A DNA stretch of 20,512 bases, taken from the NCBI GenBank assembly GCA_036881805.1, contig JBAJNK010000046.1, positions 1 through 20,512 on the forward strand. Direction: 5' to 3'. Below the pieces are notes generated by a model. It saw only the letters and a list, made by a program, of their open reading frames with translations. It was not told the DNA's origin and did no database searches. The translations under genes were made by a program, and so were the position numbers. Below, one piece after another: positions 8,225 through 15,650 of the stretch. Position 1 is the first letter of the stretch, and every line of letters begins with the position of its first letter. The DNA comes from JANQLC01 sp036881805. GTDB lineage: Bacteria > Bacteroidota > Bacteroidia > Flavobacteriales > JANQLC01.

Positions 8225-8255
8225 CAAAGGTACTACCTATATCTCGACTTGTCAA
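8225..8255 (-). promoter_or_regulatory. Strong promoter upstream of the xre pseudogene and MBL gene
   Basis: On the minus strand TTGACA (8255-8250), a 17-nt spacer, then TACCTTTG (8232-8225): a textbook Bacteroidota promoter. It ends 11 nt before the ATG of the broken xre gene, giving an almost leaderless transcript that would run on into the MBL gene. Confidence 0.75.
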
Positions 8256-8752
8256 GCCGGGTCTTATCGTGTGATATGCTGCCCGCCGCCCTGCTTCGTG
8301 GTTCAAAACGAATCGCTTTTTTACCCTTGAAACGGTAGCGTTGCTGCGTTGTACTTTCTCATCTTCAATTTCTCGCTTTTTATCCGTGTTTAAGCAGTGC
8401 TTTCAATCCGTTTAAAGGCGTTTGAGAAAACTCTTCTCTCATACCCCAAACGCTGAGGAAGCGGATAGCACAGACCCCAAACCAAGGGAGGGCCCCAAGC
8501 GCTTAATTATCCTTCCCGTATGCGTCGATATAATGAGTTTCTCAATCTCTATCAATCCAAAAAGGCTTTGCCTTTTTAATAAATCGCCATGCACAGCGGC
8601 GCATAAAAAAACGAGCCAGACTTTTCAGGTTAGCCCGCACAGAACAGACACAAAAGAGGTGTCCGCAGACCACCGACAAGGAACCCGTACCGATGAATCA
8701 GACCGACTTTCAGGACTGCCCGACAGAGATAATCAAAAAATGATACCACCCT
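8256..8752. other. Gap with no recognisable gene
   Basis: No convincing protein in either strand; the open frames here have no family features. A bidirectional hairpin AAAAAGGC-TTT-GCCTTTTT lies at 8559-8577 and could be a weak terminator. Around 8600-8650 one unit of the ~40-bp family appears in inverted orientation (minus strand: CCTGAAAAGTCTGGCTCGTT). Confidence 0.4.
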
Positions 8753-8945
8753 ATGCCACGCATGGATAAAGAAAAGACCTGCCAACCCGCTGCTGACCAC
8801 TACCCGTATCTGAGCCCGATATAAAATGCCCGCATGCCACGCATGGATAAAGAAAAGACCCGCCAACCCGCTGCTGCACAATAACTTGTCCGAGTGCAAT
8901 ATGAAAAAGCCCATACGCTACATGCAGCTAAGGATAAAGAAGGAA
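8753..8945 (-). repeat. ~82-bp repeat family, cluster 1
   Basis: Two good units start at 8753 and 8834 (period 81) with ATGCCACGCATGGATAAAGA in both, followed by AAAGACC(T/C)GCCAACCCGCTGCTG. A third, diverged unit follows at about 8919 (CATGCAGCTAAGGATAAAGA). The array runs up to 15 bp before the carbonic anhydrase stop codon. Read on the minus strand each unit encodes SSGLAGLFFIHAWH, which explains a false 94-codon ORF. The same family lies in the opposite orientation at 11361-11545. Confidence 0.8.
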
Positions 8946-8960
8946 CACCAAAACCAATCC

Positions 8961-9593
8961 TCAGATAAGCACTACCCGGCCCGACCTCAAATGGTACACC
9001 CCGCCGCGTATGGCTATTTCGGCATTTTGTTCTATCTCGGCCAGTATGGGACTCTTGTCGCGGATGTGATCGATGGTCTGGCGTACGTGGTTCTCGACCA
9101 CTGCGGCCACATAGTCCGCATTCTTCGCGTTTCGCGCATAGCCCTTTGTGCGTGCTATCGCGGGTTCTATGTCGCGCAAAAGATCCGTTATATGGCCCAG
9201 CACCACGCGATCGATCGCCGATTTTACCGCACCGCAGTCCGTATGGCCCAAAACCAGTAGCAGTGGGCTTCGCGCTACTCGGCAAGCGTACTCCAAACTG
9301 CCCAAAGCACAACTGTCCACAACGTGGCCAGCTACGCGAACCGCGAATACATCGCCGATACCTTGGTCGAAAATCAGCTCCACAGGCACGCGGGAATCGA
9401 TGCAAGCCAAGATTACGGCTTTGGGATATTGTCCGTCGGCACTGCATTCGGCTTGCTTTGCATAATCGCGCTGAAGCATCTTTCGGTTTACAAAGCGCGC
9501 ATTGCCCGCCATTAAATCCCGCAGTGCGGCATCGGGGGTCATGTCCGATTGCTGCTGTTTATCCATCGCATGGGAAAGCCGTGTATCCATCAT
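8961..9593 (-). CDS. Beta-class carbonic anhydrase
   Basis: Zinc enzyme that interconverts CO2 and bicarbonate, needed for bicarbonate-using carboxylations at low CO2. In 210 residues it has the family signatures: ACIDSRVP with zinc ligand Cys64 and the Asp66-Arg68 dyad, and LGHTDCGAV with zinc ligands His117 and Cys120. Near the N-terminus AGNARFVN matches the usual helix before the core. Length is normal for the Can/CynT type. In-frame ATGs at 9593, 9590 and 9566 are all possible; I kept the longest. It stands alone, with no TAnnTTTG box seen directly upstream, between cluster 1 of the ~82-bp repeat and a broken membrane-protein gene. Confidence 0.92.
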   Translation of the reverse strand: MMDTRLSHAMDKQQQSDMTPDAALRDLMAGNARFVNRKMLQRDYAKQAECSADGQYPKAVILACIDSRVPVELIFDQGIGDVFAVRVAGHVVDSCALGSLEYACRVARSPLLLVLGHTDCGAVKSAIDRVVLGHITDLLRDIEPAIARTKGYARNAKNADYVAAVVENHVRQTIDHIRDKSPILAEIEQNAEIAIRGGVYHLRSGRVVLI

Positions 9594-9664
9594 TTTAAAT
9601 TTAAATCACCGCAGGCTATCAGCCCAAATGAGAAATCGCCGAGGCACTGCAACTGGCGAATGAG

Positions 9665-10287
9665 TTAAGACCTGAGTGACAATATATTTTCCAGCATAAA
9701 AACATATTCCTTTAACGCCACTTTCTTATGGCTTATCCGTTCGAGATACATCTGTTTAAACCAATTCCATGAAAAAAGTAAAACAGCTACCAGAACAAAA
9801 ATGTACACCAGAGTCCAAAACTCATTGACGGCTATCGAATATAAATTCTTACGGGCATCACCATCTAAGGCGTTAATCCACAAAGCGACAACAGCACTCA
9901 AAAAAGGGATGACAAAATACTTAAAAAACGGCTCCACATATTTAAAAAGCGATTCAATATATGTAAACGGGTCAAACAGGGGCCCCTTTAGTAGCTTAGT
10001 GGCTATGGCAGTCCGCCCTTCAATTGTCGCGCTAGACACTTCCTCATAGTATGCAAAGGCTTGACGTATCCTTATATCGCTTAACGCTTGAGATTTCCAT
10101 TTGCAAAAGCACTTGGGAACCGGCAATCCTTTTTATCGTCGGCGACTAACAAAAACCCTCCAATTGTAATAGCTGCGATAGCTAAAGAGCCGAATACCCA
10201 TATCGCCCACTTAACAAAAAGACCTGTAAAGAACAGCTCCTTTTGAAAATGAGAAAAATATTCGTCAAAGGTCTTGGAATCCGCCAT
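9665..10287 (-). pseudogene. Frameshifted small membrane protein of unknown function
   Basis: The ATG at 10287 opens MADSKTFDEYFSHFQKEL, a membrane helix (WAIWVFGSLAIAAITIGGF) and then ADDKKDCRF, stopping at 10081. The other frame continues from the same spot as KGLPVPKCF...IRQAFAYYEEV, then helices near YFVIPFLSAVVALW and FWTLVYIFVLVAVLLF, ending at 9665. Joining them needs a -1 shift at a run of five A (GATAAAAAGG); six A would restore one 207-residue, three-helix protein. TTG at about 10126 could also start the second half as its own gene. No family recognised. A TACCTTTG promoter lies 53 bp upstream, so it may still be transcribed. The DNA is more AT-rich than the housekeeping genes. Confidence 0.6.
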
Positions 10288-10316
10288 CGCAGTTCTATCT
10301 ATCGGTTAAGGGTTAA

Positions 10317-10335
10317 GCAGCATCCCAAATGCTGC
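10317..10335. promoter_or_regulatory. Perfect dyad at the start of the membrane-gene transcript
   Basis: GCAGCAT-CCCAA-ATGCTGC, a perfect 7-bp inverted repeat with a 5-bp centre. On the minus strand it begins 5 nt after the TACCTTTG box, so it covers the expected transcription start. It may be an operator or a 5' hairpin in the mRNA. Confidence 0.5.
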
Positions 10336-10340
10336 CGGTA

Positions 10341-10376
10341 CAAAGGTAGAAAAGTTGTGCCGGAGTCCATCCGCAA
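10341..10376 (-). promoter_or_regulatory. Promoter of the membrane-protein gene
   Basis: Minus strand TTGCGG (10376-10371), 22 nt, TACCTTTG (10348-10341). It fits the Bacteroidota pattern with a long spacer. The -33 part lies inside the coding remnant of glnS on the other strand, so the promoter formed at or after the junction that cut glnS. Confidence 0.5.
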
Positions 10377-10947
10377 TTTCTGCGACCGAATCGGTGTATC
10401 CAAACGGGAAAACACCATCGATATCGCTGCACTGGAGTACAGCATTCGCCATCACTTAAATCGGGTGGCCCCACGGGTGATGGCCGTCTTAAACCCGGTA
10501 AAACTCATTATCGACAACTATCCCGAGGACGAGGTGGAGTGGTTGAAAACCGAGAACAATCCCGAACGAGAAAATGCGGGCGTACGAGAAATTCCCTTTA
10601 CCAAAGCGCTCTACATCGAACGAGCAGATTTTCGGGAAGTGGCCGGACCCGAGTATTTTCGCTTGGCCTTGGGAGGCGAAGTGCGCTTGTACGACCGCCT
10701 CTTTGACGATCCCGAGCCGGATGGGCACAAGGACAAGAATTTTATGGACTTTATCAACCCCAATAGCCTCACCGTCCGATCGGCCTATGGAGAGCCCAGC
10801 GTACAGTTTTTACCTACAGGTCACCGCGTTCAGTTCCAACGATTGGGTTACTTTTCTGTGGACCCCGACTCCACAGCAGACAAAAAAGTGTTCAACCGCA
10901 TCGTCACACTTCGAGATACCTATGCGAAGGTTCAAAGCAAAGGTTGA
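10360..10947 (+). pseudogene. glnS: Remnant of glutaminyl-tRNA synthetase, 5'-truncated and internally deleted
   Basis: The translation is plainly the C-terminal part of GlnRS: ESIRNFCDRIGVSKRENTID, APRVMAVLNPVKLIIDNYP, then YIERADFREVAGPEYFRLAL, ending with STADKKVFNRIVTLRDTYAKV and an intact stop. The whole catalytic domain with the HIGH and KMSKS-like motifs is missing. In addition GGEVRL runs straight into YDRLF; in GlnRS these are separated by about 50-60 residues ending in a second (E/V)xRLYDRLF, so an in-frame deletion between two similar EVRL-coding stretches has occurred. A 234-codon open frame from 10243 covers it, but its first ~40 codons are antisense to the membrane gene. Not functional as a synthetase. 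Confidence 0.88.
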
Positions 10948-11100
10948 AGCCCTCAGAAAGGCTTAACTGCAGTCCAACACGGTATCAGACCCGTTGTATA
11001 ACCGATGCTTTACAAATGAAGGCTACATCTCCATTGCTGCATAGCGCTTGCGGGGTTTCATTTGAAGAGAAAAAGAAGGGTATTTCTTGAAGGCCTGTAT
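10948..11100. other. Gap after the glnS remnant
   Basis: Only a short inverted repeat AAGCC-N8-GGCTT at the glnS stop (about 10946-10965) is visible, without a T-run. Nothing else recognised. Confidence 0.3.
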
Positions 11101-11360
11101 GGCAGCTTGAAAAAAGGATTGTTCTTTATCCTTAAACGCCTGAGGGTACTGAGGAGGGGGCTATCTTTTAGAAGCCCGTATGCCGGCTTGAAAAAGGGAT
11201 GGGGGCGTATTTTTTGGACTTTCCACTAAATAGATTGAAAAAAGGGCTTGGCCCTACTGGCCGATCTGAAAAGGAGGAAAGTATTTCTCGTGTTTCGCCT
11301 TTGGGCTGGCTTGAAAAAGGGGCTTTTCTCTGTCTTTATCCTTTGGGACTCAGCTTGAAA
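11101..11360 (+). repeat. ~40-bp A-tract repeat array
   Basis: About six degenerate units beginning with GCTTGAAAAA or GATTGAAAAA, near 11106, 11187, 11234, 11266, 11309 and 11352, most with the GGG-core and T-rich tail (for example GCTTGAAAAAGGGGCTTTTC). Open frames here are repeat translations. The array passes directly into the ~82-bp repeats. Confidence 0.6.
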
Positions 11361-11545
11361 AGCAGCGGGTTGTCGGGTCTCTTCTTTATCCATGCATGCC
11401 ATACGGCATTTTATATTGCGCTCGGACAGGTAGTTGCGCAGCAGCAGTGGGTTGATGGGTCTTTTCTTTTCACTATTTATTTGTGGCATACGGGCTTTTT
11501 TATATCGGACTCGGACAGGTGATTGGGCAGCAGCGGGTATTTTTG
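11361..11545 (+). repeat. ~82-bp repeat family, cluster 2
   Basis: Units start with AGCAG(C/T)GGG at 11361, 11443 and 11529 (82 and 86 bp), each continuing through GGGTCT-TTCTTT to a GCATACGGGC-like stretch and CTCGGACAGGT. This is the reverse complement of cluster 1 at 8753-8945. In the plus frame it encodes SSGLSGLFFIHACH, the same peptide as cluster 1 on the minus strand. Confidence 0.8.
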
Positions 11546-11970
11546 GGCTTTCCGCCAAATGGATTAGAAAAGCGCTTTCCTCGTTCGGGTAGCTTAAAGA
11601 GGAGGCGGTCGTGTTTTGCCTCTGACTCGTTTGAATGGGCTTGAAAGTGCGTTCTTTCCGTTCCGGTACTGGGTTCCAGCTATAAGCATCTAATCCGGGA
11701 TTCAGTCACATTTACTTCCGGTTAACTGCCGTTTTGAAGGAGAGGCAACCGTTTTTCTGCATTTAATTACGCCATAACCACCATCCGGTGCCATATCACG
11801 CAGATAAAGACTTTTAGAACCGCTCACCGCGCTAAATCACAGCCTCGAATGTGGGCTTTTTATGCTTATGTATCAAACAACCGACCAGCAACTCAAAATT
11901 CTAAAATATTGTTTGGTTCTGCACTTTGGCTCTGCCTATCACAGCCATTTTTGGGCAGCTAAGGAGGGGG
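11546..11970. other. Gap with repeat traces
   Basis: The left part (to about 11660) has further weak ~40-bp units (GATTAGAAAAGCGCTTTCC, GCTTGAAAGTGCG). From 11660 to 11860 nothing is recognised. A 60-codon open frame starts at 11862 but has no family features and ends in the A-tract block, so it is not called as a gene. Confidence 0.4.
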
Positions 11971-12068
11971 AAAATGCCAAAACAGGAGGTAAAATCCACA
12001 AAAACGCTCCAAAACACCCCAAAAAGCCACCCAAATGGATCTAAAATTTTCCAAAATGACAAATCAAA
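11971..12068 (+). other. Helically phased A-tracts (predicted bent DNA)
   Basis: A3-A5 tracts occur at 11971, 11979, 11991, 12000, 12011, 12021, 12033, 12043, 12053, 12061 and 12066. Seven successive steps from 11991 onward are 9-12 bp, close to one helical turn, which is the known requirement for strong intrinsic curvature. A 36-codon ORF (11974-12084, MPKQEVKSTKTLQN...) with an AAGGAGGGGG sequence directly before its ATG runs through the block, but its composition follows from the A-tracts. No promoter box is seen beside it. Confidence 0.65.
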
Positions 12069-12182
12069 TATCATAAGTGACTGATATACATGAACCAATA
12101 ACTAAACCCTGCTGAAAAGCCGTAGTTTTCTGAGGAGAATTTGTTTTACAGTGAATCCAACCAAGAGAGTCGGCTCATTGAC

Positions 12183-12602
12183 TTACTCTAAGCGAATCAC
12201 CCCCCTCATAACTAAGGCAGTCGCATGTATTTGACTTCTGTGCAAGTCAAAAGGAATGTACTTTTCATTTTCAGAAACCAACGAGATACGATCTGCATCA
12301 TCAGTCTTATAAACCCGCTTTATCAGTGCTCCTCGTATAATATCCAGTACATAAACCCCGTTCCATTGAAAAAATATGTCTTTAAGAGGCAGCTTTTTAC
12401 AAGCTACAATATCTCCAGCGTTATACTTAGGATGCATGGGTGAGCCTTTGACAGGTATTGGGAAATGGGCGCCTTTAAGCCGGCACCCCATAACGATCAC
12501 AATCTAACTCCAATACTGAAATCTCCCCTGCGGCAATGTCAGCCATAGCATCCACGGGTATTAAGGGTATTCCACTCGAATGGAATAACGGGTTTGCTCA
12601 TT
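12183..12602 (-). pseudogene. Broken LexA/S24-type repressor, C-terminal domain
   Basis: The 3' part reads FPIPVKGSPMHPKYNAGDIV, FQWNGVYVLD, GALIKRV, SENEKYIPFDLHRSQIH and ends MRGVIRLE, the S24 fold found behind an XRE helix-turn-helix in Bacteroidota repressors. Just upstream, in another frame, GIPLIPVDAMADIAAGEISV...DRYGVPA is the expected linker; GCTTAAA instead of the likely GCTTTTAAA breaks the frame near 12476. The N-terminal DNA-binding part is missing: the linker frame is closed by TGA at about 12603. The usual catalytic Ser-Met is Pro-Met here (GSPM), while the Lys in LIKRV is kept. A dyad TATTCCA-CTCGAA-TGGAATA lies at 12568-12587 in the linker region. Confidence 0.75.
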
Positions 12603-12780
12603 CTAATTTTTCGGCTTTGATTGGAATACAGGTTTCTCTTACTCCACTTCACCGCAAGAAAAATCGTCTTGACGGGTAGCGTATACCTCTCCAAAAAAGG
12701 ATGATTTGTTTTTCCAAGCTGGGACGATTCGTTTTTCGGATTATACGATCATATAGCGGGAGCGCCTAAAACCCCAACCT

Positions 12781-12930
12781 TATTTTTTTGTATCCCGCCG
12801 TGTGTGCTGGGTTAAAAAAGCGGGACTCTTTTTGGTTTTGCCTGTGCGTGGTGGTTTGAAAATAAGGGAACTTACCTTTTTTGAATTTTGGTCTTTTATG
12901 CGGGTCTAAAAAGCCCGGCGAAATGGCGCG
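12781..12930 (+). repeat. ~45-bp A-tract repeats, downstream of valS
   Basis: Units start near 12811 (GTTAAAAAAGCGGGACTCTT), 12854 (GTTTGAAAATAAGGG) and 12904 (GTCTAAAAAGCCC), steps of about 43-50 bp. The array directly follows the valS stop codon on the minus strand and is the source or sister of the copy at 6896-7042. Confidence 0.6.
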
Positions 12931-12984
12931 TCATCTTTTTAAGCCCTCGATATGCCTTTGCAGCGTTTTGATTTTTTCTCGTGT
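12809..12984. repeat. Full-length partner of the duplicated valS 3' block
   Basis: Matches 6896-7042 almost base for base over the valS tail and the repeats behind it, but keeps the 30 bp between two AAGCCC repeats (about 12911-12946) that hold the valS stop codon. This is the ancestral form, because here the valS frame ends normally. Confidence 0.85.
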
Positions 12985-15573
12985 GTCGGCTTGTTTTTTG
13001 CGCGTCACAGCCACGATTTCTTCGGGTGCTTTGGCGATGAACGATTCATTGTTCAGCTTTTTTTCTATCTGTTTTAAAAAACCTTGCAGATGGTTGATCT
13101 CGGCTGTGGCTTTGGCGATTTCTCCCCGATTGTCTACCGCGCGCTCGACCGGTATGAAGTATGTGTTCAAACCCACCTGCAGAGCTGGCGCACCTTCTAT
13201 TTTGGCATTTGTATACCGCAGCTCGCTCAGATGGGCGAGCTTGCAGATCACCGGATCGAAATGGCGGTGGGCTTCCCTTTCCCAGACAGAAACCGGTGGT
13301 CTCTCTGGGTTGGGGATATTTTTTTTCATCCTGAAATGGCGCAGGGCTGAGACTACCCGAGCGCTGAAATCGAATTCTCGAATCAGTTTTTCATCACAAG
13401 CTTTTTGCTTCGGCATTTCGGTAATGATCAGGGCTTCTCCCTCGTTTCGTTTGGCAAACCGGTGCCATATCTCTTCGGTTAGGAAAGGCATGAAGGGATG
13501 GAGCATTTTCAGTATGCTTTCGAATAGCCGTCGGGTTTGGGTTGCGGTTTTTGCGTCTATTTTTTCTCCGTAGGGCGGTTTTACAATTTCGAGGTACAGG
13601 GCGCAGAAATCGTCCCAGATCAGTTTGTAGAGGCCCATGAGTGCAGCTGAAATGCGGTAGGCCTCAAAATCTTTTTCCAGTTGGTGTAGGGCTTGGTTTA
13701 AGCGGTTTTCAAACCAGGAAATGCCTAGGGTCGCATAATCGGGTTGCCTTTTTTCTAGAGGCTCCCAGCGCTGGACTAAGCGAAAAGCATTCCAGATTTT
13801 ATTGGCAAAGTTTCGGCCTTGTAAGCAGAGCGATTCGTCAAAAGGCAAGTCGTTACCCGCTGGGGTCGTCAGCAACATGCCCACGCGCACGGCGTCGGCG
13901 CCGTATCGCTCGATCAATTCGATGGGATCTGGACTGTTGCCCAGGGACTTGCTCATCTTTCGGCCTTGTTTGTCGCGCACGATTCCCGTGAGGTATACAT
14001 GGGAAAAAGGGGGGCGCCCCCTAAACGCATAACCGGCTGTAATCATGCGCGCCACCCAGAAGAAGAGGATTTCCGGAGCGGTAACCAAATCTTGGGTGGG
14101 ATAATAATAGGTTATCTCTTCATTATCGGGCTTTCGGATGCCATCGAATACGGAAATGGGCCAGAGCCAGGCGGAAAACCAAGTGTCCAACACATCGGGA
14201 TCTCGCTTTAAATCCCCGGCTTGCAAATCGAGGTTGCCAGATTTTCTTCGGGCCTGTTCTAAGGCTTTTTCCGGTGTTTGGGCTACGACAAAATCAGCTA
14301 TGCCTTCGCCGTAGTAGTAAGCTGGAATGGGGTGTCCCCACCACAGTTGACGCGATATATTCCAATCGTGTATGCGCGCCATCCAGTGGCGGTAGGTATT
14401 TGCGAATTTCTCGGGTACGATTGCAACCGCCCCATTGGAGACGGCTTCCAGGGCGGGCTTGGCCAAGTCTGCCATCTTTACAAACCACTGGATGGAGCGC
14501 TTGGGTTCGATTACGGCGCCCGTGCGTTCAGACGTGCCCACTTTGTGGGTGTAGTCCACTTCTTTTACCAAAAACCCTTTTTCCTGGAGCTCTTCCACTA
14601 TGAGTTGGCGGACTGCAAAGCGATCCATTCCTTCGTAATGGCGCCCATGGGCGTTTAAGGAACCGTCATCCTGGAAGATATCGATGATTTCCAACTGGTG
14701 TCGGTCGCCGATTTCTTTGTCGTTCACATCGTGTGCCGGTGTAATTTTTAGACAGCCCGTTCCGAATTCTCGATCCACATATTCGTCTTGAATGATCGGG
14801 ATTTTACGATTCGCAATGGGTACGATAGCGGTTTTTCCCACTAAGTGGTGGTAGCGCGCATCATCGGGATGTACGCCGATAGCGGTATCGCCCAGCATGG
14901 TTTCCGGGCGTGTGGTAGCGATGGTCACAAAGGATTCCGAACCTTTGATCGGGTAGCGCAGGTAGTAGAGTTTGCCTTTTTTTTCAATGTAGTTCACCTC
15001 TTCATTGGAAATGGTGGTTTGGGCCTGGGGGTCCCAATTGACCATCCGATGTCCCCGGTAGATCAACCCCCTCTCGTACAAATCCACAAATGCTTTGACA
15101 ACCGATTCGCAAAGCGATTCGTCTAAGGTAAACCGGGTGCGTGCCCAGTCGCAAGAGGCCCCTAATCTTTTCAGTTGTTCCAGTATGATCCCCCCGTGTT
15201 TGTGCGTCCATGCCCAGGCGTGCCTTAAAAATTCGTCTCGGGATAAGTCGCTTTTTTTGATCCCGCTTGCCTGCAAGTGGGCGACTACCCTCGCTTCCGT
15301 GGCGATGGAAGCGTGATCGGTGCCCGGTACCCAACAAGCGTTATAGCCCGCCATGCGGGCCCGGCGAATCAGTACATCCTGAAGGGTGTTGTTGAGGATG
15401 TGTCCCATATGCAGCACACCGGTTACATTGGGGGGTGGGATGACAATGGTGTAGGGTTTGCGCCCGTCTGGCCTGGAGCGGAAATAGCCGTTTTCCAACC
15501 AGTATTTGTACCACTTGTATTCGGTGGCTTTGGGGTCGTATCGTGAAGGAATGTTCGGGTTTTTGATAGGCAT
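12931..15573 (-). CDS. valS: Valyl-tRNA synthetase
   Basis: Class I aminoacyl-tRNA synthetase that charges tRNA-Val and edits misactivated threonine. The 880 residues show PPPNVTGVLHMGH (HIGH motif at 55-58), CWVPGTDHASIATE, the editing domain with TTRPETMLGDTAI and GTGCLKITPAHD, ISRQLWWGHPIPAYY, DVLDTWFSAWLWP, GRKMSKSLGNS (KMSKS about 539-543), an anticodon-binding region and the ValS C-terminal coiled coil ending TREKIKTLQRHIEGLKR. A TTG at 15594 is in frame, but the ATG at 15573 gives the usual MPIKNPNIPSRYDPK start and sits behind a TACCTTTG box. Divergent from the DUF1573 gene. Confidence 0.97.
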   Translation of the reverse strand: MPIKNPNIPSRYDPKATEYKWYKYWLENGYFRSRPDGRKPYTIVIPPPNVTGVLHMGHILNNTLQDVLIRRARMAGYNACWVPGTDHASIATEARVVAHLQASGIKKSDLSRDEFLRHAWAWTHKHGGIILEQLKRLGASCDWARTRFTLDESLCESVVKAFVDLYERGLIYRGHRMVNWDPQAQTTISNEEVNYIEKKGKLYYLRYPIKGSESFVTIATTRPETMLGDTAIGVHPDDARYHHLVGKTAIVPIANRKIPIIQDEYVDREFGTGCLKITPAHDVNDKEIGDRHQLEIIDIFQDDGSLNAHGRHYEGMDRFAVRQLIVEELQEKGFLVKEVDYTHKVGTSERTGAVIEPKRSIQWFVKMADLAKPALEAVSNGAVAIVPEKFANTYRHWMARIHDWNISRQLWWGHPIPAYYYGEGIADFVVAQTPEKALEQARRKSGNLDLQAGDLKRDPDVLDTWFSAWLWPISVFDGIRKPDNEEITYYYPTQDLVTAPEILFFWVARMITAGYAFRGRPPFSHVYLTGIVRDKQGRKMSKSLGNSPDPIELIERYGADAVRVGMLLTTPAGNDLPFDESLCLQGRNFANKIWNAFRLVQRWEPLEKRQPDYATLGISWFENRLNQALHQLEKDFEAYRISAALMGLYKLIWDDFCALYLEIVKPPYGEKIDAKTATQTRRLFESILKMLHPFMPFLTEEIWHRFAKRNEGEALIITEMPKQKACDEKLIREFDFSARVVSALRHFRMKKNIPNPERPPVSVWEREAHRHFDPVICKLAHLSELRYTNAKIEGAPALQVGLNTYFIPVERAVDNRGEIAKATAEINHLQGFLKQIEKKLNNESFIAKAPEEIVAVTRKKQADTREKIKTLQRHIEGLKR

Positions 15574-15591
15574 CTCGGTGAGATCGAAACG

Positions 15592-15599
15592 CAAAGGTA
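15592..15599 (-). promoter_or_regulatory. -7 box of the valS promoter
   Basis: Minus strand TACCTTTG, 18 nt before the valS ATG, so a very short leader. The -33 region would overlap the promoter of the divergent DUF1573 gene. Confidence 0.65.
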
Positions 15600-15624
15600 C
15601 GCGTAAAGGGTTTAAAAATTTCTC

Positions 15625-15632
15625 TATCTTTG
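15625..15632 (+). promoter_or_regulatory. -7 box of the DUF1573 gene promoter
   Basis: Plus strand TATCTTTG fits TAnnTTTG and lies 18 nt before the GTG start. It is 25 bp from the valS -7 box, so the two divergent promoters share upstream DNA. Confidence 0.6.
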
Positions 15633-15650
15633 TGGGTGAAATAAAGCGTT

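Noticed and set aside
8256..8590. Structured RNA (RNase P, tmRNA or SRP) in the gap
   Set aside because: I could not find the conserved cores of any of these; only a short AT-rich hairpin is visible.
8422..8769. 115-codon open frame on the plus strand
   Set aside because: No domain, no promoter box, and it runs into the start of the ~82-bp repeats.
8630..8914. 94-codon open frame with a repeated SSGLAGLFFIHAWH peptide
   Set aside because: The repetition is the ~82-bp DNA repeat read in frame; the same peptide appears from cluster 2 on the other strand without a common start.
8800..9447. 215-codon open frame on the minus strand
   Set aside because: It is an out-of-frame shadow of the carbonic anhydrase, whose motifs are all in the frame 8961-9593.
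11199..11522. 107-codon open frame on the plus strand
   Set aside because: It is made entirely of translated ~40-bp and ~82-bp repeats.
11862..12044. 60-codon open frame
   Set aside because: Its lysine- and proline-rich end is the phased A-tract block; no family features and no promoter.
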